The notes under the pieces were generated by a model. That model saw nothing but the letters and a program-made list of their open reading frames with translations. It was not told where the DNA came from and did no database searches. From an uncultured Desulfobacter sp. (GTDB taxonomy: Bacteria; Desulfobacterota; Desulfobacteria; Desulfobacterales; Desulfobacteraceae), in the NCBI RefSeq assembly GCF_963666145.1, contig NZ_OY762614.1, positions 3,710,501 through 3,774,500 of the forward strand: 64,000 nucleotides of DNA, in the 5' to 3' direction. Positions within the stretch are counted from its first letter, which is position 1. Each line of letters begins with the position of its first letter. The position numbers were made by a program, and so were the translations under genes. Shown here in pieces: positions 54,703 through 63,626 of this stretch.

Positions 54703-55050
54703 GGGGGTCCCCAATATGCCGACATAGAATCATTTTCGCTGACTCTTTGCGCCGCCATGACCAAATCGGCTCCGGTTCCCAGTGTGATCAAATACCCGAT
54801 ATCAGGATCAGGCATGATGCGTAAAGCAAGGGTTTTATAATTGTAATATATTTTTTAAATTCGATTCTTGAATTCCTGAATCAAGTTGTGTAGATTAAAT
54901 ATCATTCGTAAAAAAATTATTAATAACAGCCAGTTCCCAAAAAGATAGGTGTTTGAATCTATCCTTATTTGAGTGTGTTGCGAATCGTAAGTAAACGATA
55001 TCCAGCGTCCAAAGGCGTTGTAATTCATTCATTTATTATTAGGAGTACTT
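54703..55050. other. Intergenic stretch before the dCache chemoreceptor
   Basis: The left 110 bases are GC-richer and open on the minus strand (a 48-codon frame, 54669-54815, reading MPDPDIGYLITLGTGADLVM at its start), which may be the remnant of a lost gene; I do not recognise it. The right part is AT-rich and should carry the chemoreceptor promoter; TTAGGAG lies just before that gene. Confidence 0.3.
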
Positions 55051-57099
55051 ATGTTCAAGACATTAAAATTAACAGGAAAGTTAATGTTATCTGTCGGCAC
55101 CATGGTGGTATTGTCGTTTGTTATCACAGTCAGCTTTATAACAACAAAGGCCACTGATATATCCAGCAGCCAGGCAATAGATCTCCTTGACACAGCGTCC
55201 CTGAAATATGCGGACGAAATCAAGCGTGACATTGATGGGGCTTTCGGTGTTGCAAGATCATTGTCGTATGCAACCCAGAACATGAAAAAGACCGGGAAAC
55301 TGGTAAAGAGAGAAACCCTTTTATCCATGATGGAGGGCCTGCTGAACAACAATCCCGGCTATTTAGGCATATGGGTTGTGTGGGAACCCAATGCCTTTGA
55401 TGGACGGGATCAAGATTTCAAGGGCGCACCCGGCCACGATGAACAAGGACGATTTATTCCATATTGGAATCGTGTGGGCGGTGTGCATCTGGAAACTTGT
55501 GCCGAACTCAATGGCGAGTGGTATACCAAAGCCCGGGATACCCAAAAAGAAGTAATTATGGATCCCTTTGAATACGAGGTTGGCGGCAAATCCGTCTTAT
55601 TGGTCAGCGTATGTGTTCCCATTGTGGTTGATGGAACCTCAATCGGCGTGGCCGGGGTCGATTTCTCCATGGAACAGATTGGCGCACTGGTTGATGATAT
55701 AGCCATTTTTGAAACCGGATATGCTGTGTTATCAACCGAAACCGGAATGATAACGGCACATCCAAACAAAGAAAATGTCGGTAAAACCCTTGGGGACGTA
55801 TATCCGGAACATGTAAAACAGCTTGTAAATAATCCGGATGTGAAATTTGAGAATATGCCCCTGGAAACAACAGGGGAAAAAGGCGTCATTGTCTCTAACC
55901 CCATTAACATAGGAAAAACCGGGACGCCATGGACAATATTTATCACTGCCCCGACCGACAGAATTTTGTCAAGCGTACATAATATGAGAAATATGAGTAT
56001 TCTCATTTGCTGCATCTCTTTAGGTGTGTTGGCAACGCTGATTTTCTTCCTTGCCCGGATTGTCATTGTAAGTCCGGTGAATCGGGTTGTGGGGCGCCTT
56101 GATAATATATCCCGGGGAGAAGGCGATCTGACCCAGCGACTGGATGTCACTTCAAATGATGAGCTTGGCCGTTTGGCTGACGTTTTCAATTCTTTTATTA
56201 ATCAACTGCAAGGGATGATAAAAGATATTGCCCACGGCGTAGACACGCTGTCCTCTTCTTCCACCGAGTTATCCGCCATCGCCCAGCAGATGTCTGACAG
56301 TTCGGCCCAGACTTCAAATAAATCCCGGACAGTTGCCGCTGCAAGTGAGGAAATGTCAAAAAATATGAACTCGATTTCAGCCGCCATGGCGGAGTCAAGC
56401 GCCAATACCAACACCGTTGCCACGGCAGTGGACGAAATGAATTCCACCATCAATGAAATTGCACAGAATTCAGAAAGTGCCAGGAGCATTTCAGAAAACG
56501 CCGTATCTAAAGTGGAAGAATCAAGTGGTGAAATGAACAGACTCAATGAAACCGTGAAAACCATTGGACAGGTCGTAGAGACCATTACTGATATTTCAGA
56601 GCAAGTCAATCTTCTTTCCCTCAATGCAACCATTGAGGCCGCAAGGGCAGGGGAAGCCGGAAAAGGTTTTGCGGTTGTCGCAAATGAGATTAAAGATCTT
56701 GCAGGCCAGACGGCACAAGCCACGAAGGATATAAAAGAGAGAATTGAAAATATTCAAAATAGTTCATCGTCCACTGTGAAAGTGATAGATGAAATTAACG
56801 GTGTGATCCTTGATGTCAATGATATTGTCGGTGCCATTGCCACTGCTGTCGAAGAACAATCTGCGGCGACCAAAGAAATTGCTGAAAATGTTAATCAGGT
56901 TTCTAATGGCATTCAGGAAGTCAATCAGAATGTCGGGCAAAGTACCATGGTGGTGAATGAAATTTCCAAGGATATATCAGATGTTAATCAATCGGCTGAT
57001 GATATGGCGACCCGAAGTCGGGAGGTCTCTTCGAGTTCTGAGGACCTCTCAAAACTGGCTGCGGAACTTCATGGGATGATCGGTAAATTTAAGGTTTAA
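55051..57099 (+). CDS. Methyl-accepting chemotaxis protein with dCache_1 sensor
   Basis: Membrane chemoreceptor, 682 aa. Membrane helix 1 is at about residues 10-32; the periplasmic double-Cache domain spans about 35-300, with WVVWEPNAFDGRD and the ligand-pocket region YWNRVGGVHLE...WYTKARDTQKEVIMDPFEYEVGGK. Helix 2 is near 313-335, followed by HAMP (ARIVIVSPVNRVVGRLDNISRGEGDLTQRLD) and the signalling hairpin EQVNLLSLNATIEAARAGEAGKGFAVVANEIKDLA. No C-terminal CheR pentapeptide is present. The Cache type usually binds amino acids or carboxylates; ligand unknown. Ends in a G/C-tract terminator. Confidence 0.95.
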   Translation: MFKTLKLTGKLMLSVGTMVVLSFVITVSFITTKATDISSSQAIDLLDTASLKYADEIKRDIDGAFGVARSLSYATQNMKKTGKLVKRETLLSMMEGLLNNNPGYLGIWVVWEPNAFDGRDQDFKGAPGHDEQGRFIPYWNRVGGVHLETCAELNGEWYTKARDTQKEVIMDPFEYEVGGKSVLLVSVCVPIVVDGTSIGVAGVDFSMEQIGALVDDIAIFETGYAVLSTETGMITAHPNKENVGKTLGDVYPEHVKQLVNNPDVKFENMPLETTGEKGVIVSNPINIGKTGTPWTIFITAPTDRILSSVHNMRNMSILICCISLGVLATLIFFLARIVIVSPVNRVVGRLDNISRGEGDLTQRLDVTSNDELGRLADVFNSFINQLQGMIKDIAHGVDTLSSSSTELSAIAQQMSDSSAQTSNKSRTVAAASEEMSKNMNSISAAMAESSANTNTVATAVDEMNSTINEIAQNSESARSISENAVSKVEESSGEMNRLNETVKTIGQVVETITDISEQVNLLSLNATIEAARAGEAGKGFAVVANEIKDLAGQTAQATKDIKERIENIQNSSSSTVKVIDEINGVILDVNDIVGAIATAVEEQSAATKEIAENVNQVSNGIQEVNQNVGQSTMVVNEISKDISDVNQSADDMATRSREVSSSSEDLSKLAAELHGMIGKFKV

Positions 57100-57138
57100 A
57101 ACTGATTTGTTGAGAAAAAATTTTATTCATATTTGAGA

Positions 57139-57188
57139 GGGGGGGGGGGGAGAAAACTCAATTTTTTGCCCCCCCCCCCCCTTTTTTT
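57139..57188 (+). terminator. Homopolymer terminator: G12 / C13 then T7
   Basis: Twelve G (57139-57150) can pair with thirteen C (57169-57181) around an 18-base loop, followed directly by seven T. It lies 40 bp after the chemoreceptor stop. The tracts are likely to vary in length through slippage or sequencing. Confidence 0.75.
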
Positions 57189-57244
57189 AATTGAACGGTG
57201 TAAATGGTCCATGTTGAATCTTGATTGGATGCGAAAACAGCCTA

Positions 57245-58258
57245 TCAAAAATAATTCCGTAATTTCAGTTCAAACGGATGGGGATTGAGATAGGTCTGCT
57301 CTTTGAGCCAGGGCTGGTCGTATTTTCTCACATAATGGTTAACCAGGGTCAAGGGCACCACCAGGGGCACATAGCCTTGCTTGTATTGGTCAAAGAGCGA
57401 GAGCATCTCCTGTTTTTCGTCTGCACTCAGATTCTTCTTAAAATAGCCCAGAATATGCATGAGTACATTGATGTTCTTTTTGGGGGTAGTTTTCAGGTCA
57501 AGGGCCTTTAACAGCAGAATTTCATATTGGTCAAACAGTGCCTGGGCCCCTTGTTTTGCGATGATCTCTTTTCCCGTGGCCACAAGTTTGCCCATCTGCC
57601 GGTAATCGGCCTGGCTGTGGGAGAGGATCAGCAGTTTATTCTGGGTGTGAAAGGCCACAAGGCCCCCTAAGTTTTTCTGTTCTTCAATGACTTGTCGCCA
57701 CCGTTTGAGGGCGAAGATCTTTTCGATAAAATTTTCTCTTAACTGGGGATCGTTAAGGCGCCCAGCCTCTTCCACAGGTACCCTGGGGAAGTGGTCACAA
57801 AAGGCTTTTGCAAACATCCCTGTTCCGGTTTTGCGGACTTTGCCGTCATCTCCGTAGACCCTGATCCGGTAAAGACCCGAGGACGGGGATTTGCTTTTGA
57901 AGATAAATCCGCAAAGATTTTCCTTTTCAAGGGCGGCAAGTTTACCTGGAATCCAGTCCGTCATCATTTTTGTTTTATCTTCCTGGGTACTTCGAGTTAC
58001 CAGGCGCGGGGCAGCCGGATCACCCACCAGACGAACCGACTCCCTGGGAATGGGCATGCCGCACTCTACTTCGGGACAGACGGGGACATAATCAACAAAG
58101 AGCGACAGGGTCTGGGTCAAATAGCGGTCATGGCTGTGATTGCCGTCATAACCAACCTTTTCGCCGAGAAGGCAGGTGGATGCCCCGATCTTGATTTTTG
58201 GGATATCGATTTGGGTATTGGCCGCTTGGGTTGTTTCAATCTTGGATTTGCCGTTCAT
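57245..58258 (-). CDS. DUF523 and DUF1722 (YbgA-like) protein
   Basis: Two-domain protein of unknown biochemical role. DUF523 covers about residues 20-165: IGASTCLLGEKVGYDGNHSHDRYL near its start, VPVCPEVECGMPIPRESVRLVG, and the conserved CGFIFKSKSPSSGL. DUF1722 fills the rest (GGLVAFHTQNKLLILSHSQADYRQMGKLVA; NVLMHILGYFKKNLSADEKQEM; the ending ...PLTLVNHYVRKYDQPWLKEQTYLNPHP). Conserved cysteines in DUF523 suggest metal binding. ATG 58258 is chosen because GGGAGG lies just upstream; an ATG at 58282 is less well placed. Single gene. Confidence 0.88.
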   Translation of the reverse strand: MNGKSKIETTQAANTQIDIPKIKIGASTCLLGEKVGYDGNHSHDRYLTQTLSLFVDYVPVCPEVECGMPIPRESVRLVGDPAAPRLVTRSTQEDKTKMMTDWIPGKLAALEKENLCGFIFKSKSPSSGLYRIRVYGDDGKVRKTGTGMFAKAFCDHFPRVPVEEAGRLNDPQLRENFIEKIFALKRWRQVIEEQKNLGGLVAFHTQNKLLILSHSQADYRQMGKLVATGKEIIAKQGAQALFDQYEILLLKALDLKTTPKKNINVLMHILGYFKKNLSADEKQEMLSLFDQYKQGYVPLVVPLTLVNHYVRKYDQPWLKEQTYLNPHPFELKLRNYF

Positions 58259-58359
58259 GTGCCCTCCCATGGATTGTTGCAATAAATTGACAGAGTTCTT
58301 TTAAGTATATAGATTTTACAACATATATCAAATCGCATATTTTTTATTTAAGGAGTTGT

Positions 58360-59901
58360 ATGGCACATTCATCCGAATCCCAACCGACCCCGTTGACTGA
58401 CAAACCTGTTTTGGTCACCGGGGCCACAGGCTATGTGGCCGGACGGCTCATCCCTCTTCTCCTGGAATCCGGCTGCAGGGTCCGGGCCATGGGACGTTCC
58501 CTTGAAAAAATGGGGGCAAGGCCCTGGGCCAGACATTCAAAAGTTCAGCTGATCAGAGGCGATATCCAGGATACGGCTTCCCTTGAACGGGCGGTTGAGG
58601 GCTGCGGAACGATCTACTATCTGGTCCATTCCATGATTTCCAGAAAAAAAGAATACCGGGATGCCGACCGCGTGGGCGCCCAGAATATGGCCAGGGCCGC
58701 AGCCGCCCGAAAGGCCGACCATATCATCTATCTGGGAGGGCTGGGAGAGATGGACCATCCCAACATCAGCCGTCATCTGGTCTCCAGAAATGAGGTGGGC
58801 AATATCCTGTTAAACGGTAAAGTGCCTGCCACCGTGCTCCGGGCTGCCATGATTCTGGGGTCGGGCTCTGCCAGCTTTGAAATCCTGCGCTATCTTGCCG
58901 AGCGCCTGCCGATCATGATCACCCCCCGATGGGTGCATATGCCCACCCAGCCCATTGCCATATCCAATGTCCTGGGCTACCTTATGGGGTGTCTGAACAC
59001 GCCTGAAGTCAGAAATCAGACCTTTGACATCGGCGGTCCGGATATTGTGTCATACAAGGACCTGTTTTCCATATTTGCCAGGATTGCCGGGGTTCCAATT
59101 CCCATAATGATACCTGTGCCGGTGCTTAGCCCCAAGCTGTCGGCCCTGTGGATTCATCTGGTGACCCCTGTGCCGTCTGCCATAGCGCTTCCCTTGACCC
59201 AGGGTTTGAGTCTGCCCACCATATGCCAGGAGGATCGGATTAAACATATCATTCCCCTGGAGCTGATTTCCTGTGAGCAGGCCATCGAACGGGCCATGGA
59301 CCGCATCAGCCAGGAACGGGTGGATACCTGCTGGGCCGATGCCGGTGAGCTTGAATTCCCCGAATGGGCCCATTGCGGGGATTCCGGGTATTCCGGTGGC
59401 ACCCTGCTCAAATGCGGATACAAGGCAACGGCTGAGGCAACGCCTGAGGATATCTGGCCTTGTATCCAGGCCATCGGTGGAAAAATCGGGTATTATGCGG
59501 CAGACCTGCTTTGGGAAATCCGGGGGGTGATGGATAGTCTTTCCGGCGGCGTTGGGCTTAACCGGGGCCGGCGGTCCGCCAAAGAACTTCGGATCGGCGA
59601 TGCCCTGGATTTTTGGCGGGTGCTGGACTGTGATCCCCCTGAACGGCTCCTGCTCGTTGCGGAAATGAAAATGCCGGGCCAGGCCCTTTTAGAGATTACC
59701 CTGACCCCCGTCTCGGAAACGGAATGCCAAATCACCCTTTTGTCACGATTTTTGCCCACGGGCATATTCGGTATTGTCTACTGGTACGCGCTTTACCCCT
59801 CTCACCAGTATGTATTTTCCGCAATGCTCAAAGGAATTGTAAAGTCGGCAGGCGTTAAATTGTCAACAAAACCCTGGCGGTTTACCCCTAAAATATCATG
59901 A
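58360..59901 (+). CDS. NAD(P)-binding SDR-like protein with DUF2867 domain
   Basis: N-terminal atypical short-chain dehydrogenase domain with the nucleotide motif VTGATGYVAGRL at about residues 19-30, GDIQD near 67, and HIIYLGGLGE near 125; the C-terminal part (about 345-510) is a DUF2867-like domain of SRPBCC type (LELEIRG-like GVMDSLSGGVGLNRGRR...LRIGDALDFWRV). Length 513 is usual for this fusion. AAGGAG precedes the ATG. Its stop overlaps the next start as ATGA, so it is coupled with the MBL-fold lipoprotein. Reaction unknown. Confidence 0.88.
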   Translation: MAHSSESQPTPLTDKPVLVTGATGYVAGRLIPLLLESGCRVRAMGRSLEKMGARPWARHSKVQLIRGDIQDTASLERAVEGCGTIYYLVHSMISRKKEYRDADRVGAQNMARAAAARKADHIIYLGGLGEMDHPNISRHLVSRNEVGNILLNGKVPATVLRAAMILGSGSASFEILRYLAERLPIMITPRWVHMPTQPIAISNVLGYLMGCLNTPEVRNQTFDIGGPDIVSYKDLFSIFARIAGVPIPIMIPVPVLSPKLSALWIHLVTPVPSAIALPLTQGLSLPTICQEDRIKHIIPLELISCEQAIERAMDRISQERVDTCWADAGELEFPEWAHCGDSGYSGGTLLKCGYKATAEATPEDIWPCIQAIGGKIGYYAADLLWEIRGVMDSLSGGVGLNRGRRSAKELRIGDALDFWRVLDCDPPERLLLVAEMKMPGQALLEITLTPVSETECQITLLSRFLPTGIFGIVYWYALYPSHQYVFSAMLKGIVKSAGVKLSTKPWRFTPKIS

Positions 59902-61013
59902 CGATTTTTATCAAAACTTGCGTGACATCTTCTATTTTTTGCCGGGTTTGTGTGCTGATGCCGGTTGTTTTGTTCCTTTTGGCCTGTTCCCCGAAAGAAA
60001 AGCAGACTTTTTCAGAAGATGTATGGGAAAAAGAAGTCGCCGGAACCCAAGAAGCCGACTTTTATGCGCCACATAAAAAAGATGGCCGGTATTTTGCCCC
60101 CTGGATGAAAATGCCGGATAAGAGCTTTTTGGATGTTCTGGGCTGGAAGCTTTTTTCCAAAACCAATTATACCAAGGCGGAACGGGCATTTTTGCCTAAA
60201 ATTTTGCCGAGCACCCCGGAACGAATCCAAAAGACACGGGGGGATTTCATTCTCTGGATCGGGCACAATACCTTTCTTGTCCGAACAGGAGGCCAGTACT
60301 GGCTCACAGATCCCATATTTTCAGAACGCGCACTTCTGCCCAAGCGCAAGACACCGCCCGCCCTGACCCTGAAAGAACTTAATAGCCTGGTCTCTGCCCC
60401 CAATATTTTGATCTCCCACAACCACTACGATCATTTGGACCGCAGGTCTATAAAAGGCTTGCCCGAGGATTCCCGGGTCTTTGTGCCCCAGGGCCTGGCG
60501 GCCATGGTCAAAAAGATGAACAAACCCCATACCCAGGCCATGGACTGGTGGGAAGAAAAAATTTTAGGTCCAGGCATCAAACTGGTCTGCCTTCCCACCC
60601 AGCACTGGTCCATGCGCATCAACCAGGGCCGGAACAAAAGTCTGTGGGCCGCATGGTTGCTGATCACGCCTGACACCACCTTTTATTTTGGCGGGGATAC
60701 CGGCTATTTCAAAGGGTTCAAAGAGACAGGGAAAAAATATCCGGGCATCGACTATGCCTTCATGGCCACCACCGCCTACCATCCCAGATGGTTTATGCAC
60801 TACCAGCACATGAATATTCCGGAAGCGGTTAAAGGTTTTAATGAACTGGGGGCAAAATGCTTCATCCCCACCCAGTGGGGTACGTTTCATTTGGGCAGTG
60901 AACCAGCCGGCTTTCCCGGCCTTGAACTTAAGCACTTTATCCAGACCCGGAAACTGGATTCATCCCGGTTCAAAATTATGGATATCGGTGAAATATTAGA
61001 GATCAGTCCCTGA
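59898..61013 (+). CDS. MBL-fold metal-dependent hydrolase, lipoprotein (NAPE-PLD/UlaG-like)
   Basis: Metallo-beta-lactamase-fold enzyme with a probable lipoprotein signal (VLFLLACSPKEK, Cys near residue 30). Metal ligands are in ISHNHYDHLD near residue 174, LPTQHWSMR near 235, YFGGDTGYF near 258 and the C-terminal TQWGTFHLG near 327. The DPIFSERA and HPRWFMHYQHMNIPEAV segments are typical of the NAPE-PLD-like group acting on phospholipids or related esters. Length 371. Translationally coupled to the SDR-like gene and followed by a terminator. Confidence 0.9.
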   Translation: MTIFIKTCVTSSIFCRVCVLMPVVLFLLACSPKEKQTFSEDVWEKEVAGTQEADFYAPHKKDGRYFAPWMKMPDKSFLDVLGWKLFSKTNYTKAERAFLPKILPSTPERIQKTRGDFILWIGHNTFLVRTGGQYWLTDPIFSERALLPKRKTPPALTLKELNSLVSAPNILISHNHYDHLDRRSIKGLPEDSRVFVPQGLAAMVKKMNKPHTQAMDWWEEKILGPGIKLVCLPTQHWSMRINQGRNKSLWAAWLLITPDTTFYFGGDTGYFKGFKETGKKYPGIDYAFMATTAYHPRWFMHYQHMNIPEAVKGFNELGAKCFIPTQWGTFHLGSEPAGFPGLELKHFIQTRKLDSSRFKIMDIGEILEISP

Positions 61014-61016
61014 CTT

Positions 61017-61064
61017 AGACGGGGCATTTCCCATGATCAATTTTATTGCCCTGTCTGTGTTTTT
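61017..61064 (+). terminator. Terminator after the MBL-fold gene
   Basis: AGACGGGGCA (61017-61026) pairs with TGCCCTGTCT (61047-61056), one pair being G-T, followed closely by five T. Confidence 0.7.
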
Positions 61065-61356
61065 GATACATTAGTTAGGATTGTCTTATTTAGTACCCTT
61101 CTCATGATGATTTATTGTCATCATCCTTGTTTTAGGCATTGTTTCTTGATATTATAAGTTTAAATTAAACTGTTCGGCCATGTTCCCTTTGTTTAATTGT
61201 TAAAACGAACGCTCGGCAACCAGATGCCCTGCAGTAAAACGTTACATCTGCTTTGATATACTTTGAATTTTTGAAAAGGGAACTCCTTTAACCATCTACC
61301 TTTAATTGACACGCACCATATAAAAGGGGACATGGCTAATTACAAAGGAGGGCGCT
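61065..61356. other. AT-rich intergenic stretch
   Basis: No gene is supported. A second small hairpin, ATGATGA (61104-61110) with TCATCAT (61118-61124), lies near the left end. The right end holds AAAGGAGG for the following small gene. Promoter elements could not be placed with confidence. Confidence 0.4.
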
Positions 61357-61512
61357 ATGAAAGAGAAGAGTATTTTTGGAACACTGGCAGATCGGGGTGG
61401 ACGCAGAAAACTCAAAGACCGCCGCTATTTTCCGGCAGTTGCGCCCGGACCGGAGCGCAGAACCGGACTTAAACGGCGCAGCGGCATGGACCGGCGGCGA
61501 AGTCTCAGATAG
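61357..61512 (+). CDS. Small Arg-rich protein, 51 aa
   Basis: Very strong ribosome site AAAGGAGG six bases before ATG 61357, and a clean stop at 61510. The protein is strongly basic with repeated Arg/Asp pairs: DRGGRRKLKDRRYF near residue 12 and RRTGLKRRSGMDRRRSLR at the end. Small proteins built from GxxRRxxxDRR units are common in Desulfobacterota but I know no function. The next gene starts 183 bp on. Good translation signals and composition favour a real gene. Confidence 0.65.
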   Translation: MKEKSIFGTLADRGGRRKLKDRRYFPAVAPGPERRTGLKRRSGMDRRRSLR

Positions 61513-61695
61513 ACCGTGTCTTCACAGCTGGCAGTCGGTTTGCCTTTAGCATGGAAATGAAGGTTTTATTTTCTATTGAAAGGGCGAATACACTATAAAA
61601 ACCATGGGCTGATGTGGCCACGCCGATATTCAACTCATATATGCAAAGATGGTCAAATATCATCAACGATCAACCTGCGGAGTCAAGAGGTGGAT

Positions 61696-62700
61696 ATGAC
61701 AAACGGTGCAAAGGTCGGCGTAAGCCGACGCGGGTTTCTAAAAGGAGTGGCTGCCGGAGGCGCGTCCATGCTTTTGCCCGGTACCGTGCGTGCGGCCCGG
61801 AAAGAGGTTGCCCTTGCCACCCTTCATGATTTATCAAAGTGCATCGGCTGCGGCGCGTGCGTTTCTGCCTGCTCAGATCAGAATGGATACAAATATCCTG
61901 AACCCCAAAAGCCGTTTCCAAAGATGTATCCCGACAGGGTCAAGGTGGCGGACTGGTCGGACCGCCGGGATGTGGAGGATCAACTTACACCTTATAACTG
62001 GCTGACAATTCAAACGGTCGAGGTGGATTGGCAAGGGCAGTCCTATGAAATTAATATTCCCCGGCGCTGCATGCACTGTCAAAATCCGCCCTGTGCCAAT
62101 TTATGTCCCTGGGGGGCTTGCGCCCGGGAGAATAATGGGGTCGTGCGTATTAATACCGATATCTGTTTAGGCGGCTCCAAATGTAAATCGGTCTGTCCCT
62201 GGGATATCCCCCAGCGCCAGACCGGTGTCGGGCTTTACCTCAAGCTCATGCCGAGGTTTGCCGGAAACGGTGTCATGTACAAATGCGACCGCTGCTTTGC
62301 GCTTCTGTCAGACGGAGGTGTGCCGGCCTGTGTCGGTGAATGTCCCGAAGAGGTACAGTTTATCGGTCCCAGGCAGGAGATTTTGGCACAGGCCCATGGG
62401 CTGGCTAAAACCTTTGCCGGTGATGCGGATGAGAATGATTTCATCTATGGCGAGTATGAAAACGGAGGTACCAATACCATTTATGTCTCACCGGTTCCCA
62501 TTTCTCTGCTGGCCGGGGCCTTGGAGACAGGGCCGGGAAATCCGCATATGGACCCGGTGAAAGATATGATGGCCCAGGACGAGTTTCTGGGTAAGGCCGC
62601 TCTGGCGGCGCCGGTGGCCGGGGTGGCTGCAGGACTGTTGACTGCCGGGGCAAAATGGATCAAGTCGGGACAACAAGACAAGGGGGGCGCCCATGAATAG
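61696..62700 (+). CDS. Tat-exported four-cluster ferredoxin subunit (NrfC/HybA-like)
   Basis: Electron-transfer subunit with a Tat signal (SRRGFLKGVAAGG, residues 10-22) and four [4Fe-4S] motifs: CIGCGACVSACSDQN near residue 55, CMHCQNPPCANLCPWGAC near 128, CLGGSKCKSVCPW near 158 and CDRCFALLSDGGVPACVGECP near 195. A hydrophobic helix near the C-terminus (AALAAPVAGVAAGLLTAGA) may anchor it. ATG 61696 follows GAGGTGG; longer in-frame versions spoil the Tat leader. It overlaps the cytochrome b-like gene by 8 bp. No catalytic subunit (molybdopterin, hydrogenase or other) is next to it. Confidence 0.9.
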   Translation: MTNGAKVGVSRRGFLKGVAAGGASMLLPGTVRAARKEVALATLHDLSKCIGCGACVSACSDQNGYKYPEPQKPFPKMYPDRVKVADWSDRRDVEDQLTPYNWLTIQTVEVDWQGQSYEINIPRRCMHCQNPPCANLCPWGACARENNGVVRINTDICLGGSKCKSVCPWDIPQRQTGVGLYLKLMPRFAGNGVMYKCDRCFALLSDGGVPACVGECPEEVQFIGPRQEILAQAHGLAKTFAGDADENDFIYGEYENGGTNTIYVSPVPISLLAGALETGPGNPHMDPVKDMMAQDEFLGKAALAAPVAGVAAGLLTAGAKWIKSGQQDKGGAHE

Positions 62701-63160
62701 CCCGTTTCCAAAATGGCTGAACCGGAGCCTGCTTGCCGCCATGGCACTTTTAACCCTGACCGGGTTGGCCCAGATGCCCATTTTTAAACGGTATTACATT
62801 GCAGAGATTCCCGGGTTAGGTTGGCTTGCAGCCTTTTATATCACCCACAAAATACATTATATTGCGGCCGCTGTTTTCCTGGCGCTACTCTTTTGGATGG
62901 CTACGGTTTACCTGTTGAATCACCGCAGAACATGGCGTCTCACCGTCATGGGGCAGGTGCGCCTGGTGATTCTGGTGCTGATCGTGGTGACTGGTATCTT
63001 GCGGACGGTAAAAAATTTGCCTGATCATGGTTTTTCTCCCGTAACGGTCATGGCTGTGGACTGGATACATCTGGCCGCCGCCATGCTGCTGGGGATAACG
63101 GCCCTCCTTGCCAGAATAGGAGCACGGCGACGCAACGGGATTTATGCGACACGCCATTGA
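62693..63160 (+). CDS. Cytochrome b-type membrane subunit (FdnI/cyt b561-like)
   Basis: 155-residue inner-membrane protein with four hydrophobic helices (about 12-28, 40-75, 86-105 and 120-140). His residues in YITHKIHYIAAA and in MAVDWIHLAAAMLLG are placed to bind b-type heme, as in the membrane subunits of periplasmic formate dehydrogenases. It overlaps the ferredoxin gene by 8 bp, so the pair should form a quinone-linked module. The expected enzymatic subunit is missing on both sides. Confidence 0.78.
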   Translation: MNSPFPKWLNRSLLAAMALLTLTGLAQMPIFKRYYIAEIPGLGWLAAFYITHKIHYIAAAVFLALLFWMATVYLLNHRRTWRLTVMGQVRLVILVLIVVTGILRTVKNLPDHGFSPVTVMAVDWIHLAAAMLLGITALLARIGARRRNGIYATRH

Positions 63161-63222
63161 ACGTCAATTGGCACGTCAATCGGTATGTCTGCACTGCGAA
63201 CCATGTACCTGCATGGTCGGTA

Positions 63223-63509
63223 TTACTCTTGATTCCCAACCACCGGGCAGTTTGATTGTTTAAATTCCAGCGGATTGGCAGGACCCGCCCATCCCGGCGG
63301 GTGTTGGGTTGTTTTTCTGCCGAATTCCGCAGTGCAGTCCTCTCCAAAATGAATGATGTATTCTTCTAAATCTATGGACCTCAACGTGGCAGCCACCTGG
63401 GGGTGTGCTTTGATTTGAGATCATTCATGTTTTGATATTGGGGCGGCAGCACTGCTGCGGCTGGTTGGACAAATAATAAGATGAATAATAAAAATATAAA
63501 TTTTTTCAT
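63223..63509 (-). pseudogene. Small exported protein gene with a frameshift
   Basis: ATG 63509 follows AAAGGA and gives a clean signal peptide (MKKFIFLLFILLFVQPAAA) and LPPQYQNMNDLK, after which this frame ends at 63381. A second frame resumes at the same place with KAHPQVAATLRSIDLEEYII, then FGEDCTAEFGR, PPGWAGPANPLEFKQSNCP and a stop at 63223. The two together read as one secreted protein of about 95 residues with two cysteines, broken by a small deletion or frameshift near 63405-63415. A sequencing error is also possible. I recognise the style of an uncharacterised exported protein but no function. Confidence 0.55.
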
Positions 63510-63626
63510 TTTTCGTCCTTTTTTTTCAGGGTAATTTTTTTTAAAATCACATACATTTTTTGATTTTTAACAGACTGAGTTGTATATATAAATCATTATT
63601 TCAGAACGTAAAAAAAAATAAAATTA
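63510..63626. other. AT-rich divergent promoter region
   Basis: Between the frameshifted exported-protein gene (minus) and the alpha/beta hydrolase (plus). Strongly A/T-biased with several A and T runs; no operator is recognised. Confidence 0.4.

Noticed and set aside
63144..63263. Plus-strand 39-codon frame with a CxxCxxCxC pattern after the cytochrome b gene
   Set aside because: It has no ribosome site, overlaps the end of the cytochrome b gene, and its second half is the antisense of the frameshifted exported-protein gene, so it is probably accidental.
63283..63316. GC-rich hairpin ACCCGCC/GGCGGGT with a later T-run, first taken as a terminator
   Set aside because: It lies within the coding body of the minus-strand exported-protein gene and the T-run starts about ten bases after the stem.
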